From JAXLXE01 sp046328115 (lineage in GTDB: Bacteria; Chloroflexota; UBA6077; JACCZL01): a stretch of DNA of 64,000 bases. Each line of letters opens with the position of its first letter. Position 1 is the stretch's first letter. The notes under the pieces were generated by a model. That model had not been told where the DNA came from. It was given only the letters and a program-made list of their open reading frames with translations, and did no database searches. The stretch lies in contig JAXLXE010000002.1 in NCBI GenBank assembly GCA_046328115.1, positions 62,001-126,000 on the forward strand, read 5' to 3'. The position numbers were made by a program, and so were the translations under genes. This document shows positions 50,734 through 58,396 of the stretch, piece after piece.

Positions 50734-51687
50734 GTGGCATCTGTCACCGAAGTACGAGAGCAGAAAGAACAGGTCATTGAGACGCTCAGAGGTAAGCTGG
50801 AGCAGAGCCAGCTTGTGGTACTCACCGACTACCGCGGTCTGACCGTCTCGGAGATGGCCGCGTTCCGCGGCAAGCTCCGAGAGGTCGGGGCTGAGTACCA
50901 CGTGGCCAAAAACACGCTCGCCCGGTTCGCGGCGGAGCGCGTTGGCAAGAGCGCGATCTCACCGGATCTCGAAGGGCCAACCGCGATCGCCTTTGGCCTG
51001 GAAGAGCCCACGGCGTTGGCAAAGGCCATCGCGGACTACATCCGCACCTCTCGCACGACCCTGCTGACGGTGAAGGCCGGCCTATTGGGCGACCGTCGTC
51101 TCAGCGCGGAGGAAGTGGCAAACCTGGCTGAGATGCCCACGCGGGATGTGGCGCTCGCCCAGGTGCTGGGATCGGTTGTCTCACCCTTGACCGCGTTCCT
51201 GGGGGTCATCTCAGCCCCCATCCAGGATCTCATTGGCATCATCGAAGCCCGTCGGCTCCAACTAGAGGAGTCCGGAGCATCAACTGAAGGAGGCGCATCC
51301 GTGGCCAACGAAGAGCTCATCGCAACACTTGAGAAGATGACCGTGCTCGACCTGGTTGAGCTGAAGAAGAGCCTTGAGGAGAAGTGGGGCGTCACCGCTG
51401 CCGTGGCCATGGCGCCCGCCGCGGCAGCGGGCGGTGGTGGTGCCGCGGCGGCGGCCGCGGCACCGGTGGAAGAGCAGACGGAGTTCAACGTCGTGCTCAC
51501 TGACTTTGGAGCCAACAAGATCAACGTGATCAAGGCCGTCCGCGAGCTGACGAGCCTGGGGCTGAAGGAGGCCAAGGATCTGGTGGAGGCCGCCCCGAAG
51601 TCCGTCAAGGAGTCCGTGCCAAAGGACGAGGCCGATGCCGCGGCGGCGAAGCTCCGCGAGGCCGGCGCGACAGTCGAGGTCAAGTAG
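50734..51687 (+). CDS. rplJ: Continuous L10-L7/L12 reading frame (rplJ-rplL fusion)
   Basis: One 317-codon frame with no stop. Residues 1-185 are a normal L10: KEQVIETLRGKLEQSQLVVLTDYRGL, GAEYHVAKNTL, and a C-terminal helix ending IGIIEARRLQLEESGA. A short ASTEGGAS bridge follows, and residues 190-317 are a complete L7/L12 (ANEELIATLEKMTVLDLVELKK, an Ala/Gly hinge, EFNVVLTDFGANKINVIKAVRE). GTG start with GGAGGTGAG upstream. The bridge also encodes AAGGAGG, 7 nt before an in-frame GTG that fits a normal rplL start. L7/L12 must bind L10 in several copies, so extra free L7/L12 would still be needed. A missed stop or indel in the bridge cannot be excluded. Confidence 0.85.
   Translation: MASVTEVREQKEQVIETLRGKLEQSQLVVLTDYRGLTVSEMAAFRGKLREVGAEYHVAKNTLARFAAERVGKSAISPDLEGPTAIAFGLEEPTALAKAIADYIRTSRTTLLTVKAGLLGDRRLSAEEVANLAEMPTRDVALAQVLGSVVSPLTAFLGVISAPIQDLIGIIEARRLQLEESGASTEGGASVANEELIATLEKMTVLDLVELKKSLEEKWGVTAAVAMAPAAAAGGGGAAAAAAAPVEEQTEFNVVLTDFGANKINVIKAVRELTSLGLKEAKDLVEAAPKSVKESVPKDEADAAAAKLREAGATVEVK
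51287..51293 (+). promoter_or_regulatory. Internal Shine-Dalgarno for L7/L12 inside the fused frame
   Basis: AAGGAGG lies 7 nt before the GTG at 51301. It sits in the linker codons ACT GAA GGA GGC, in frame with both L10 and L7/L12. Its quality equals the other ribosomal protein gene starts here. Confidence 0.7.
51301..51687 (+). CDS. rplL: 50S ribosomal protein L7/L12 (internal start in the fused frame)
   Basis: Starting at the GTG at 51301, the frame gives a 128-residue protein of exactly L7/L12 size. The N-terminal dimerisation/L10-binding helices (about 1-35), a flexible Ala/Gly hinge (AAAAGGGGAAAAAAAP), and the C-terminal factor-binding domain (about 55-128, ending AGATVEVK) are complete. 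It is the part that recruits EF-G, EF-Tu and IF2. The strong internal ribosome-binding site suggests that free L7/L12 is made in addition to, or instead of, the fused form. Confidence 0.85.
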   Translation: MANEELIATLEKMTVLDLVELKKSLEEKWGVTAAVAMAPAAAAGGGGAAAAAAAPVEEQTEFNVVLTDFGANKINVIKAVRELTSLGLKEAKDLVEAAPKSVKESVPKDEADAAAAKLREAGATVEVK

Positions 51688-51692
51688 TCGGC

Positions 51693-51723
51693 GGGGCCGG
51701 GGGGGACGCGCCGCCCCGGCCCC
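51693..51723 (+). terminator. Terminator hairpin after rplL
   Basis: GGGGCCGGGG (51693-51702) pairs perfectly with CCCCGGCCCC (51714-51723) around an 11-nt loop, starting 6 nt past the stop codon. No T-run, so Rho or structure-only termination is possible. It suggests that rpoBC does not follow here. Confidence 0.6.
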
Positions 51724-51783
51724 ATACGATCCCTTCGCGCGTTCTTGAGACAATTGTTACACCGGTCACTGGCGGGGTTCGCG

Positions 51784-51789
51784 TAGAAT
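51784..51789 (+). promoter_or_regulatory. Candidate -10 box for infC
   Basis: TAGAAT, five of six matches to TATAAT, lies 62 nt before the infC start. No -35 hexamer has standard spacing. Confidence 0.35.
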
Positions 51790-51838
51790 ACGTAACCAGC
51801 CAGGTTCAGCGGCATCGCCGCTCCGGCCAGTCAGCACC

Positions 51839-51853
51839 AGGAGCACCAAGATA
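51839..51853 (+). promoter_or_regulatory. Ribosome-binding site and ATA start codon of infC
   Basis: AGGAG at 51839-51843, 7 nt, then ATA at 51851. No ATG, GTG or TTG precedes the conserved N terminus in frame, and the first GTG (51926) would cut off the conserved INRAIRVPEV segment. Non-canonical AUU/AUC/AUA starts are the known autoregulatory feature of infC. Confidence 0.75.
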
Positions 51854-52480
51854 ACGTCTTCACGGAACGCACCCCCCCGGCCCCCGGCGGGCCCCCGCAT
51901 CAATCGCGCAATCCGCGTACCTGAGGTGCGCCTCATCGACGAGGACGGTTCTCAGCTAGGGGTGGTTCCCACGCTTCAGGCGTTGGAGATGGCTCGCTCT
52001 CGAGACCTCGACCTGGTGGAGGTGGCTGCCAACGCCATGCCGCCGGTGTGCAAGCTGCTCGACTATGGACGGTTCAAGTACGAGCAGACCAAGAAGGAGC
52101 GGGAAGCCAAGAAGCACCAGCACACATCTGAGCTCAAGGAGCTCAGGCTCCGTCCTCGCACTGATGACCACGATCTGGACGTGAGGTCGCGGGCCGCGCG
52201 GCGCTTCCTGGAAGAGGGCCACAAGGTGCGGTTGCTGGTGCGATTTCGAGGACGAGAAGCTGCTCATCCCGAGATCGCACGGGCACAGATCGATCGAATA
52301 GCCAAATCGCTGACGGACATCGCCGTAGTAGAGCAAGGCCCACTAATGGAGGGCCGCGCCATGTTCGCCGTGCTGGCGCGCGGCAAAGCCAGCAGCCGCC
52401 CACGCGCAGACGGTGCCCCGCAGCCGGCGGCGGCCGTACAGCCCATGCCAGCCGCACAGCCCGCCGCGCCTTCAAACTAG
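51851..52480 (+). CDS. infC: Translation initiation factor IF-3
   Basis: 209 residues from the ATA codon. The N-terminal domain carries RINRAIRVPEVRLIDEDGSQLG and VCKLLDYGRFKYEQTKKEREAKK; the C-terminal domain carries LKELRLRPRTDDHDLDVRSRAARRFLEEGHKVRL and the VVEQGPLMEGRAMF stretch. A Pro/Ala-rich tail of about 30 residues is extra. IF-3 itself rejects non-AUG starts, so an AUA start allows feedback on its own synthesis. The usual downstream rpmI and rplT are absent here. Confidence 0.95.
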   Translation: MTSSRNAPPRPPAGPRINRAIRVPEVRLIDEDGSQLGVVPTLQALEMARSRDLDLVEVAANAMPPVCKLLDYGRFKYEQTKKEREAKKHQHTSELKELRLRPRTDDHDLDVRSRAARRFLEEGHKVRLLVRFRGREAAHPEIARAQIDRIAKSLTDIAVVEQGPLMEGRAMFAVLARGKASSRPRADGAPQPAAAVQPMPAAQPAAPSN

Positions 52481-52590
52481 CCGCGCCCAACGCGCCCAGT
52501 GGCTCGGAACGCCCCCAGCGGCGAGGCTAGCGCGTTAATGACGCGCTGCCGACACGTTTCTGCGCCCTGCCTCGTTTACGGATAAGAGCA

Positions 52591-52613
52591 CGGCTCACCG
52601 CTACGGTGAGCCG
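52591..52613 (+). terminator. Hairpin between infC and the next gene
   Basis: CGGCTCACCG (52591-52600) pairs perfectly with CGGTGAGCCG (52604-52613) around CTA, 110 nt after the infC stop and 27 nt before the next GTG. No T-run. It may end the infC transcript or sit in the leader of the next gene. Confidence 0.45.
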
Positions 52614-52639
52614 ACGAGAATTGAGCAGGGGAGCTGGCG

Positions 52640-53626
52640 GTGCAACTGGCGGCCGGCATCAACGCGACCCGGATGCCACCGAGGAGCGGCGCTGAGGAAG
52701 CAACGCCCTCGGGCCACGCATCCGGCAAGAAAGTAGGCCTGTTCGCGGCGGCCTGCAGTCTGGCGCTCTGCGCGCTGTTCTATCTTGACGCTCGGGGCTC
52801 CAGCCTGGACCGCGTAATCGCGCTCACCGGCGCGGTGATTCTAGGCGTGGAGGCGTTCCTCTCCCTCTGTCCCTGGCGGCCACGATTCACTAGACCCCAG
52901 AGGCGGCGGATGGGCATCCCTGCCACTCGGCAGGCCGCGGCCGTGGTGGAAGACGCCGCCCCACCGTCGGCAGCTCCGGTTCTCGTTGAGTCACCGTCCG
53001 CGCCAACGGAGCCCGCGGCCGGGACCTGGACGCCGCCGACGCGCCGTAGTGAGCCTCGGCCCGCGCCCGAATACTACGCAAACGTAGTGGCGTTGCGCAG
53101 TCAGCTCAGTTTCGCGGCGCCGCGAAATCGCGCCCGCCGGGTCGCCTTTGCAGCCGGTGCGCTCATCGTGTGGCTATTCATCGGCTCGAGCTACCTCGAT
53201 CCCAGCGGTTCGCTATCCGCACAGGCGGACGGCCTCCCCTTAGTGCAGAGCGTGACGGGAACGGCACGGGCGCTCCTCAGTCAGCTACCCATTCCAAGGT
53301 CATCTGCCGTAACGTCCTCCCCAACGGCGGCAGATCCGTCTGCCTTCAAGCCATTCTGGGTGAAGAACCACCGCATCACCGAGATGTGGAGCGGCTCAGG
53401 CGAAGACAAGGCCGCCGTGAGTTTCGGCGCCACGTCCCACCAGTTCTGTTCGTTCCTGGTTGTGCGTCCAGAGAATCATGGCCGGCTGTACGTGCTGAAC
53501 CTGGCCACGCGAAACTACCATTGGATAGATTCGGATGCCGTGGGGCCCGCGCCATCCGAGCCGCCCACGGAGAAGGGCCCCGCACCCGCCGGACGGAACT
53601 GCGGCGAAGTCCGCTACGACAGCTAG
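52640..53626 (+). CDS. Hypothetical membrane protein with two separated hydrophobic regions
   Basis: 328 residues from a GTG with GGGGAG 7 nt upstream. Hydrophobic segments lie at about 33-50 and 55-78 (VGLFAAACSLALCALFYL, VIALTGAVILGVEAFLSL) and at about 168-185 (VAFAAGALIVWLFIGSSYL), separated by a Pro/Ala-rich stretch. The C-terminal 100 residues (FWVKNHRITEMWSGSGEDKAAVSFG, FCSFLVVRPENHGRLYVLNLATRNYHWIDSDAVG) form a small extracytoplasmic domain with two Cys. A similar C-terminal pattern, PFWVxNHRxTxMWSG, occurs in secreted actinobacterial/chloroflexal proteins. Function unknown. Confidence 0.65.
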   Translation: MQLAAGINATRMPPRSGAEEATPSGHASGKKVGLFAAACSLALCALFYLDARGSSLDRVIALTGAVILGVEAFLSLCPWRPRFTRPQRRRMGIPATRQAAAVVEDAAPPSAAPVLVESPSAPTEPAAGTWTPPTRRSEPRPAPEYYANVVALRSQLSFAAPRNRARRVAFAAGALIVWLFIGSSYLDPSGSLSAQADGLPLVQSVTGTARALLSQLPIPRSSAVTSSPTAADPSAFKPFWVKNHRITEMWSGSGEDKAAVSFGATSHQFCSFLVVRPENHGRLYVLNLATRNYHWIDSDAVGPAPSEPPTEKGPAPAGRNCGEVRYDS

Positions 53627-53647
53627 CTCCCGCTCCTACAGCGCGTG

Positions 53648-54370
53648 TCAGGCGCGGACGCGGGAGCGAACGATCAGGCCGATCATCCGCAAGCCCACCG
53701 TTACGGCCGTCTTGACGGAACCCGTGATTTTCGACTCGCCAACTCGTCCGCGATAGTTCACCGGCACTTCTATCACGCGCAGACGGCGGCGGAGGGCCGC
53801 GATGACCATCTGCGGTAAGAAGTGTGAGCTGGTGACGGTAAGGTCCGGCAGGATCGCCTCCACCGTGGACCGGTGCAGCAGGCGCAGCGTGCACCCGCAG
53901 TCCGAGAGCGACGGTCCGCCAAACAAGACCTGTAGGAGCTTGGCCACCGCGACGTTGCCCACGCGGAGGAACCACCCCATGTTTGCCTGCGCCCAGATAA
54001 GGTCGCGCGTGGTCCGCGTGCCCATGACCATATCGAACTCGTCAGAGTAGGCCAGAAGTTTCAGCACGTCCTTGGGCACAAACGTCCCGTCCGGCTCCGC
54101 CAGAATCACGATGTCACCGTCTGCCTCGCGGAGGCCTCGCTGCAACGCGGCACCGTACCCTTGCCGTGCCTCCTGAACCACGCGCGCTCCCGCCCGTGAA
54201 GCCAGCGACGCGGTCTCGTCTCGCGAGTTGTTGTCTACCACCAGCACCTCGTCAACGGCCTCGATCGCACGAAACTCGCTGACCGCCAGTGCGATGTTTG
54301 CCGCCTCGTTGTAAGCGGGAAACACCACGACCACGCGCTTCGACTGCCACACGGGGGCGAAGGTTAGCAA
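53648..54370 (-). CDS. Family 2 glycosyltransferase (DPM1/polyprenol-phosphate type)
   Basis: 240 residues. GT-A fold with VVVVFPAYNEAANI at the N terminus, VLVVDNNSRDET carrying the nucleotide-binding Asp pair, and AEPDGTFVP in the DxD position. LRRRLRVIEVPVNYRGRVGESKI is typical of dolichyl/undecaprenyl-phosphate sugar synthases. No C-terminal membrane domain. TTG start at 54370 with no clear ribosome-binding site; a GTG at 54352 is possible. Divergent from the YfhO gene, which would use a lipid-linked sugar donor of the kind this enzyme could make. Confidence 0.85.
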   Translation of the reverse strand: MLTFAPVWQSKRVVVVFPAYNEAANIALAVSEFRAIEAVDEVLVVDNNSRDETASLASRAGARVVQEARQGYGAALQRGLREADGDIVILAEPDGTFVPKDVLKLLAYSDEFDMVMGTRTTRDLIWAQANMGWFLRVGNVAVAKLLQVLFGGPSLSDCGCTLRLLHRSTVEAILPDLTVTSSHFLPQMVIAALRRRLRVIEVPVNYRGRVGESKITGSVKTAVTVGLRMIGLIVRSRVRA

Positions 54371-54448
54371 ACTTGGCTAGTATCCTCACGCGCGTCACTT
54401 CGGACATCGCGTCACGCATCATTCCAGAGCCCCGAGGCATAAGCTGGT

Positions 54449-57430
54449 TTGGCCACTCCGTCAACACAGACCCCGCGGTCTGAGTCCGTACCCGGCTCAC
54501 GAACACGGCAGCTCCCTCAGGCACTGAGCCACGCGGGACTGACGGCCCTGTCGCTTTGCGCGCTCGCGGCTACCGTACTTGCCGTCTTCTTCTGGGAGCT
54601 GTTCGGCGAGTCACTGATGTACGGCAGGGACACCGTGACCTTCTACTATCCGCTCAGTCGCTGGGCAGCGGCACAGTGGGCCTCCGGGACGGCACCGCTG
54701 TGGATTCCGCTCATCTTCGGTGGATACCCGCTTTTCGCCGATGGTGAAGTGGGCCCCGCCTACCCGCTCGCCATTGCGCTCTATTGGTCCCTCCCGTTCG
54801 AGACGGCCTATGCCTGGCTGCGAGCCTCGACCTATCTCCTCGCGGCGCTATCTGCATATACGCTGGCACGCGTGCTAGGAACGACCCGCTTCGGCGCAGT
54901 TGTGGCGGGAGCCTCCTTCGCACTCGGCGGCTTCTTCACTTCCCACATGCAGCACGACAACATCATCCGAAGCGCGGCCCTCATGCCTTTGCTTTTGTCG
55001 TTTGTCGAACTATCGCTCCGCGCGCGGAACGCACGGCGCTGGCTGCTGAGCCTGGCGGGCGCTCTGACATTCGCTCTCCAGTGCCTCGGCGTCCACATCC
55101 AGCCAGTGTTGCTCAGCGCCGCGCTGGCTACGGCTCTCGTCATCGTCGGGCCACTCGTCCCCCAGCCATCCGTGCGGGCCGGCAAGCGCAAGATCCCAAG
55201 CATCGCCGCATCACGGTCCTGGCTCGTGTCACGTGCAGCTTTGGGAGTGGTTGTTCTGGGCCTCGGCGGCGGACTGGCTGCCATTCAACTCGTCCCGCTC
55301 TACGTGCTCGGCACGGGCTCGCTGCGACCCGGCCTCGTGACCTACGAGTACGCGACCTCGTACGCGCTATCCCCCCTGCAGATTCTCACATTGCTGTTTC
55401 CGTACATGCTCCACTTTGACCAGGATCGGTCCTGGGCCCTGTGGGCGCCACACGAATCCACACTCTACGTCGGAGTAGTTCCGCTCACACTGGCGATCCT
55501 GGTGGGTTTCGCCGCGCGTGGCCGAGTCGTCGTGGCCTGCCTGTTCGTAGCGCTACTGTCACTGGTACTCGCGCTCGGCGACTACTTTCCGATCAAGCTC
55601 TACGCCCTCGTACACCAGCTACCGGGCTTCTCGGTGCTCCGAGCGCCCGGCCGTTTCGCCCTCACCTTTGGCCTGGCCGTCGCCATCCTCGCCGGTGTTG
55701 GAGTGAGCCACCTGGAAGCATGGCACCGCCGCGGATTCTGGCCGCGCGGGCTGCGGTTTACGCTGAACATCGTCATCGCGGTGGCGGCCGCGTTGCCAGT
55801 CCTGCTGCAGGCACTGCGAGCCTGGATGCGTATCGACCCATCCGGTGCCATCGCCGTGTTCGAAGGCTTCTATCTGAGCACCAGCAAGGAAAACGGTGCG
55901 CTGGGGCCATGGCACGTGTACTACGGGGTGCAGGAGTTCACGCGGCCTGACAACTGGCGGACCCTCCTGGGTATCGCACTCCTCGGCGGGACCGCGCTGC
56001 TGGTGCGCCTGTGGCTCCGGTTGCCGCGCCACAGCGCGGTTCCGAAGATAGTCGTGGGCACCGCGGTGCTGTGCGATATGTACCTCTTCGCCAGCCACTT
56101 CTATCCGGCAGCCGCCCCGTCCGAGATCAATCCAGCCACCGCCAACGTGGAGCGTCTCAAAATGCTGGCCCAGGGCGACCGGTTCTTCGTGGAGCCTGAC
56201 TTGAATCCGAGACTCGGAGCCAATCAGCTCGCAGCGGCTGGTGTGGCCACCATCAATGGGTACAGCTCCCTCGAGCCACCCCGGTTTTCGGCCTTCTGGT
56301 GGAGCGTCGTCAATCAGGACAACTTCCTGCTGGATCTGTTCAACGTGAAGTACATCGTCTCCGCCCGTCGACCCGTCGGAGAGAGGGTCTGGGCGGGTGT
56401 TACCTACCACCCATCAGACCGTTTGCTGAGCGGTGTGAGGCAGACGCCTGGAGGCTCGGAGACATTCGCATTGGCGCCCACCATCACCCAGGCCATCATC
56501 GTCGTGGCCGCCGTGGAGGGGATGGGCGAGCCTCGACCAGGGGAGGTGGCCGCGACGATCGAGTTGAATGATGGCAGCTCTGCCCCGACCACGGTTTCGC
56601 TGATCGCGGGGCAGCACGTAGACGAGTACCTGGCAGCCGAGCCCGGACTGCCAAGCGCCGGATACAGTGGCGCGCGAGTCGTCTGGGCTGGGCCGCGATT
56701 TGCGCCCACAGGCACGGGCACACCCGCGCGCCTCTACGGCGCCGCACTGCCACTGGAACGACCAGTCCAGGTGCGCCGGCTCGTGATTCGAACGGAGCTT
56801 GACCGAGGACGACTGGACATTCATGGGCTCGGGCTCAGACAGCCGGACGGCGTGGTCCGCTCCCTGCACGTGGCCGATCGGGAGAAGTACACGCGGGTGT
56901 TCGAGGACCAGAACCTCTCAATTCTGGAGAACCGCCAGGCAGCCCCGAGAGTCTCAGTGGTCGGGGGTGCGATACGTCCGACCGAAGGTGTGTCAACACT
57001 GAGCCAGATGAGTACCCGAGGGTGGCGGCCGGATCGAGAAGCGTTCCTGGAGCCCCTGGGACCCGCCGAGGCGCGAGACGCTGCTGTTGGTGGGGAGGTG
57101 GGCTCCGCTCGCGTCGAGCAAGCGGAGCCCAGCCGTGTGGACATAGCGGCCGGTCTGACGAGCCCCGGCTACGTCATCCTCGCGGATCGATACGACGCCG
57201 GCTGGCGAGTGTACGTGGATGGCGTGGAGTCGCCGCTGCTGCGGGCCAACGAGATCGCGCGGGCGGTGGCGGTCCCAGAGGGTCAGCACACCATTACGTT
57301 CATGTACCAGCCGTGGCCCCTTCGAATCGGCGCCGCGATCAGCCTGCTCTCCCTGGCCGCCGTACTCACTATTGCGGCCTGGGCAGCGATGCGTGGGGCT
57401 CGCCACCAATGGAGAGCAGCAATCACCTGA
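54449..57430 (+). CDS. YfhO-family large membrane protein (copy 2)
   Basis: 993 residues. Hydrophobic segments fill about residues 30-540. The region DTVTFYYPLSRW and LWIPLIFGGYPLFADGEVGPAYP near 60-105 is strikingly similar to the copy at 35814-38813. The extracytoplasmic part ends VILADRYDAGWRVYVDGVE, and the last membrane segment is near 970. Same topology and same ending motif as copy 1. Likely transfers a sugar from a lipid carrier to a surface polymer. TTG start at 54449 is the only plausible one before the first membrane segment. Confidence 0.82.
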   Translation: MATPSTQTPRSESVPGSRTRQLPQALSHAGLTALSLCALAATVLAVFFWELFGESLMYGRDTVTFYYPLSRWAAAQWASGTAPLWIPLIFGGYPLFADGEVGPAYPLAIALYWSLPFETAYAWLRASTYLLAALSAYTLARVLGTTRFGAVVAGASFALGGFFTSHMQHDNIIRSAALMPLLLSFVELSLRARNARRWLLSLAGALTFALQCLGVHIQPVLLSAALATALVIVGPLVPQPSVRAGKRKIPSIAASRSWLVSRAALGVVVLGLGGGLAAIQLVPLYVLGTGSLRPGLVTYEYATSYALSPLQILTLLFPYMLHFDQDRSWALWAPHESTLYVGVVPLTLAILVGFAARGRVVVACLFVALLSLVLALGDYFPIKLYALVHQLPGFSVLRAPGRFALTFGLAVAILAGVGVSHLEAWHRRGFWPRGLRFTLNIVIAVAAALPVLLQALRAWMRIDPSGAIAVFEGFYLSTSKENGALGPWHVYYGVQEFTRPDNWRTLLGIALLGGTALLVRLWLRLPRHSAVPKIVVGTAVLCDMYLFASHFYPAAAPSEINPATANVERLKMLAQGDRFFVEPDLNPRLGANQLAAAGVATINGYSSLEPPRFSAFWWSVVNQDNFLLDLFNVKYIVSARRPVGERVWAGVTYHPSDRLLSGVRQTPGGSETFALAPTITQAIIVVAAVEGMGEPRPGEVAATIELNDGSSAPTTVSLIAGQHVDEYLAAEPGLPSAGYSGARVVWAGPRFAPTGTGTPARLYGAALPLERPVQVRRLVIRTELDRGRLDIHGLGLRQPDGVVRSLHVADREKYTRVFEDQNLSILENRQAAPRVSVVGGAIRPTEGVSTLSQMSTRGWRPDREAFLEPLGPAEARDAAVGGEVGSARVEQAEPSRVDIAAGLTSPGYVILADRYDAGWRVYVDGVESPLLRANEIARAVAVPEGQHTITFMYQPWPLRIGAAISLLSLAAVLTIAAWAAMRGARHQWRAAIT

Positions 57431-57495
57431 ACCGCGCCGTCCGCGGCCTCGTCACGCCTGATATATTGGCCGGCCACCAAGCCAGTGAGGCCCAG

Positions 57496-58365
57496 ATGAA
57501 TCAGAGCGGGATGCCACCCCGAGCGAGATTGGCGGTCATCGGCGGCGCTGTCACGCGCGGGATGCGGTTCCCAGAAGACCTCCGTGACCCGGACGTTACC
57601 GTCGTTGCCACGCGTCTCGTATATCAAACGCCGTACGGTCCCACCGCCCCGTTCAAGCATCTCCGCGTCAGACGCTCAGCCGCTGCCGGCGGTGGTGCGG
57701 AAGACGTACTGTTCTTGCGCTACCTGGGCGTCTTCGACGGCGCCTCGCGCACGCGATACGTCGAGGCCGGCTTCTGGGCGCTCGAGCAGGCAGGGGTACA
57801 ACGCATCGTCGTAGACGACAACATGGGTAGTCTGAATCCGTTGCTAGATCCGGGTGACGTGGTCGTCTGCCACGACTACGTCGACTTCCACAAGGAGGCC
57901 AGCCTGGCGCCTCTCGAGGGGAAGCTGGTGCGCATGAGAGATCCATTCTGTACCGAGCTACGGCGCGTGCTGTACGAGGGCTGCCGGGCAGAGGGCTTTC
58001 CGCGTGTATTCCGCCGCGGCGTGTATGCGGTGAGTCACGGCACACGCTTCGAGAGCCCCACAGAGATCTCCATCTACCAGCGATTGGGCGGAGACATCGT
58101 GGGGTACAGCGTAGTCCCGGCGATTTACCTGGCGCGGGCCATGGGTGCCTGCTACGCCGGGATTTATCTGGTCAGCAATTACGGCGAGGGCCTCATCGAA
58201 GATTGGGAGCACGACGCGGTCTGGCGCGAGACTGATTCCATGATGCCTGGAATGGCCCGAGTGCTCCTCTCTTCCCTTAAGACCATGCCCGTCGAACGTT
58301 CTTGCCGGTGCGCCGAGTACTGCAGTCCACGCGGCCCGCGCATCATGGACTTCGCCGACCGTTGA
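57496..58365 (+). CDS. Purine nucleoside phosphorylase (MTAP/MTIP-like) family protein
   Basis: 289 residues from the ATG at 57496 (TGAGG 7 nt upstream). The NP-I fold is seen in RLAVIGGAVTRGM, a central IVVDDNMGSLNPLLDPGDVVV, YAVSHGTRFESPTEISIYQRLGGDIVGYSVVPAIYLAR and CYAGIYLVSNYGEG. Compared with human MTAP, the RHG phosphate-binding His is replaced (FLRYLG), and the purine-facing Asp is Asn (VSNYGEG), the residue found in 6-oxopurine-specific phosphorylases. A Cys-rich C terminus (SCRCAEYC) is unusual. Preference for inosine/methylthioinosine over adenosine compounds is inferred. First gene of a five-gene operon. Confidence 0.78.
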   Translation: MNQSGMPPRARLAVIGGAVTRGMRFPEDLRDPDVTVVATRLVYQTPYGPTAPFKHLRVRRSAAAGGGAEDVLFLRYLGVFDGASRTRYVEAGFWALEQAGVQRIVVDDNMGSLNPLLDPGDVVVCHDYVDFHKEASLAPLEGKLVRMRDPFCTELRRVLYEGCRAEGFPRVFRRGVYAVSHGTRFESPTEISIYQRLGGDIVGYSVVPAIYLARAMGACYAGIYLVSNYGEGLIEDWEHDAVWRETDSMMPGMARVLLSSLKTMPVERSCRCAEYCSPRGPRIMDFADR

Positions 58366-58396
58366 CCTTCCTGCTAGTCAAGCGGCCCAGATCGGC

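Noticed and set aside
51926..52480. infC starting at the GTG at 51926
   Set aside because: This would remove the conserved INRAIRVPEV segment, and there is no suitable Shine-Dalgarno; the ATA at 51851 has one.
57022..57495. N-terminal extension of the phosphorylase frame into the YfhO gene
   Set aside because: The extra 158 codons overlap the YfhO coding region in another frame and read as Arg/Gly-rich; the ATG at 57496 has its own ribosome-binding site.
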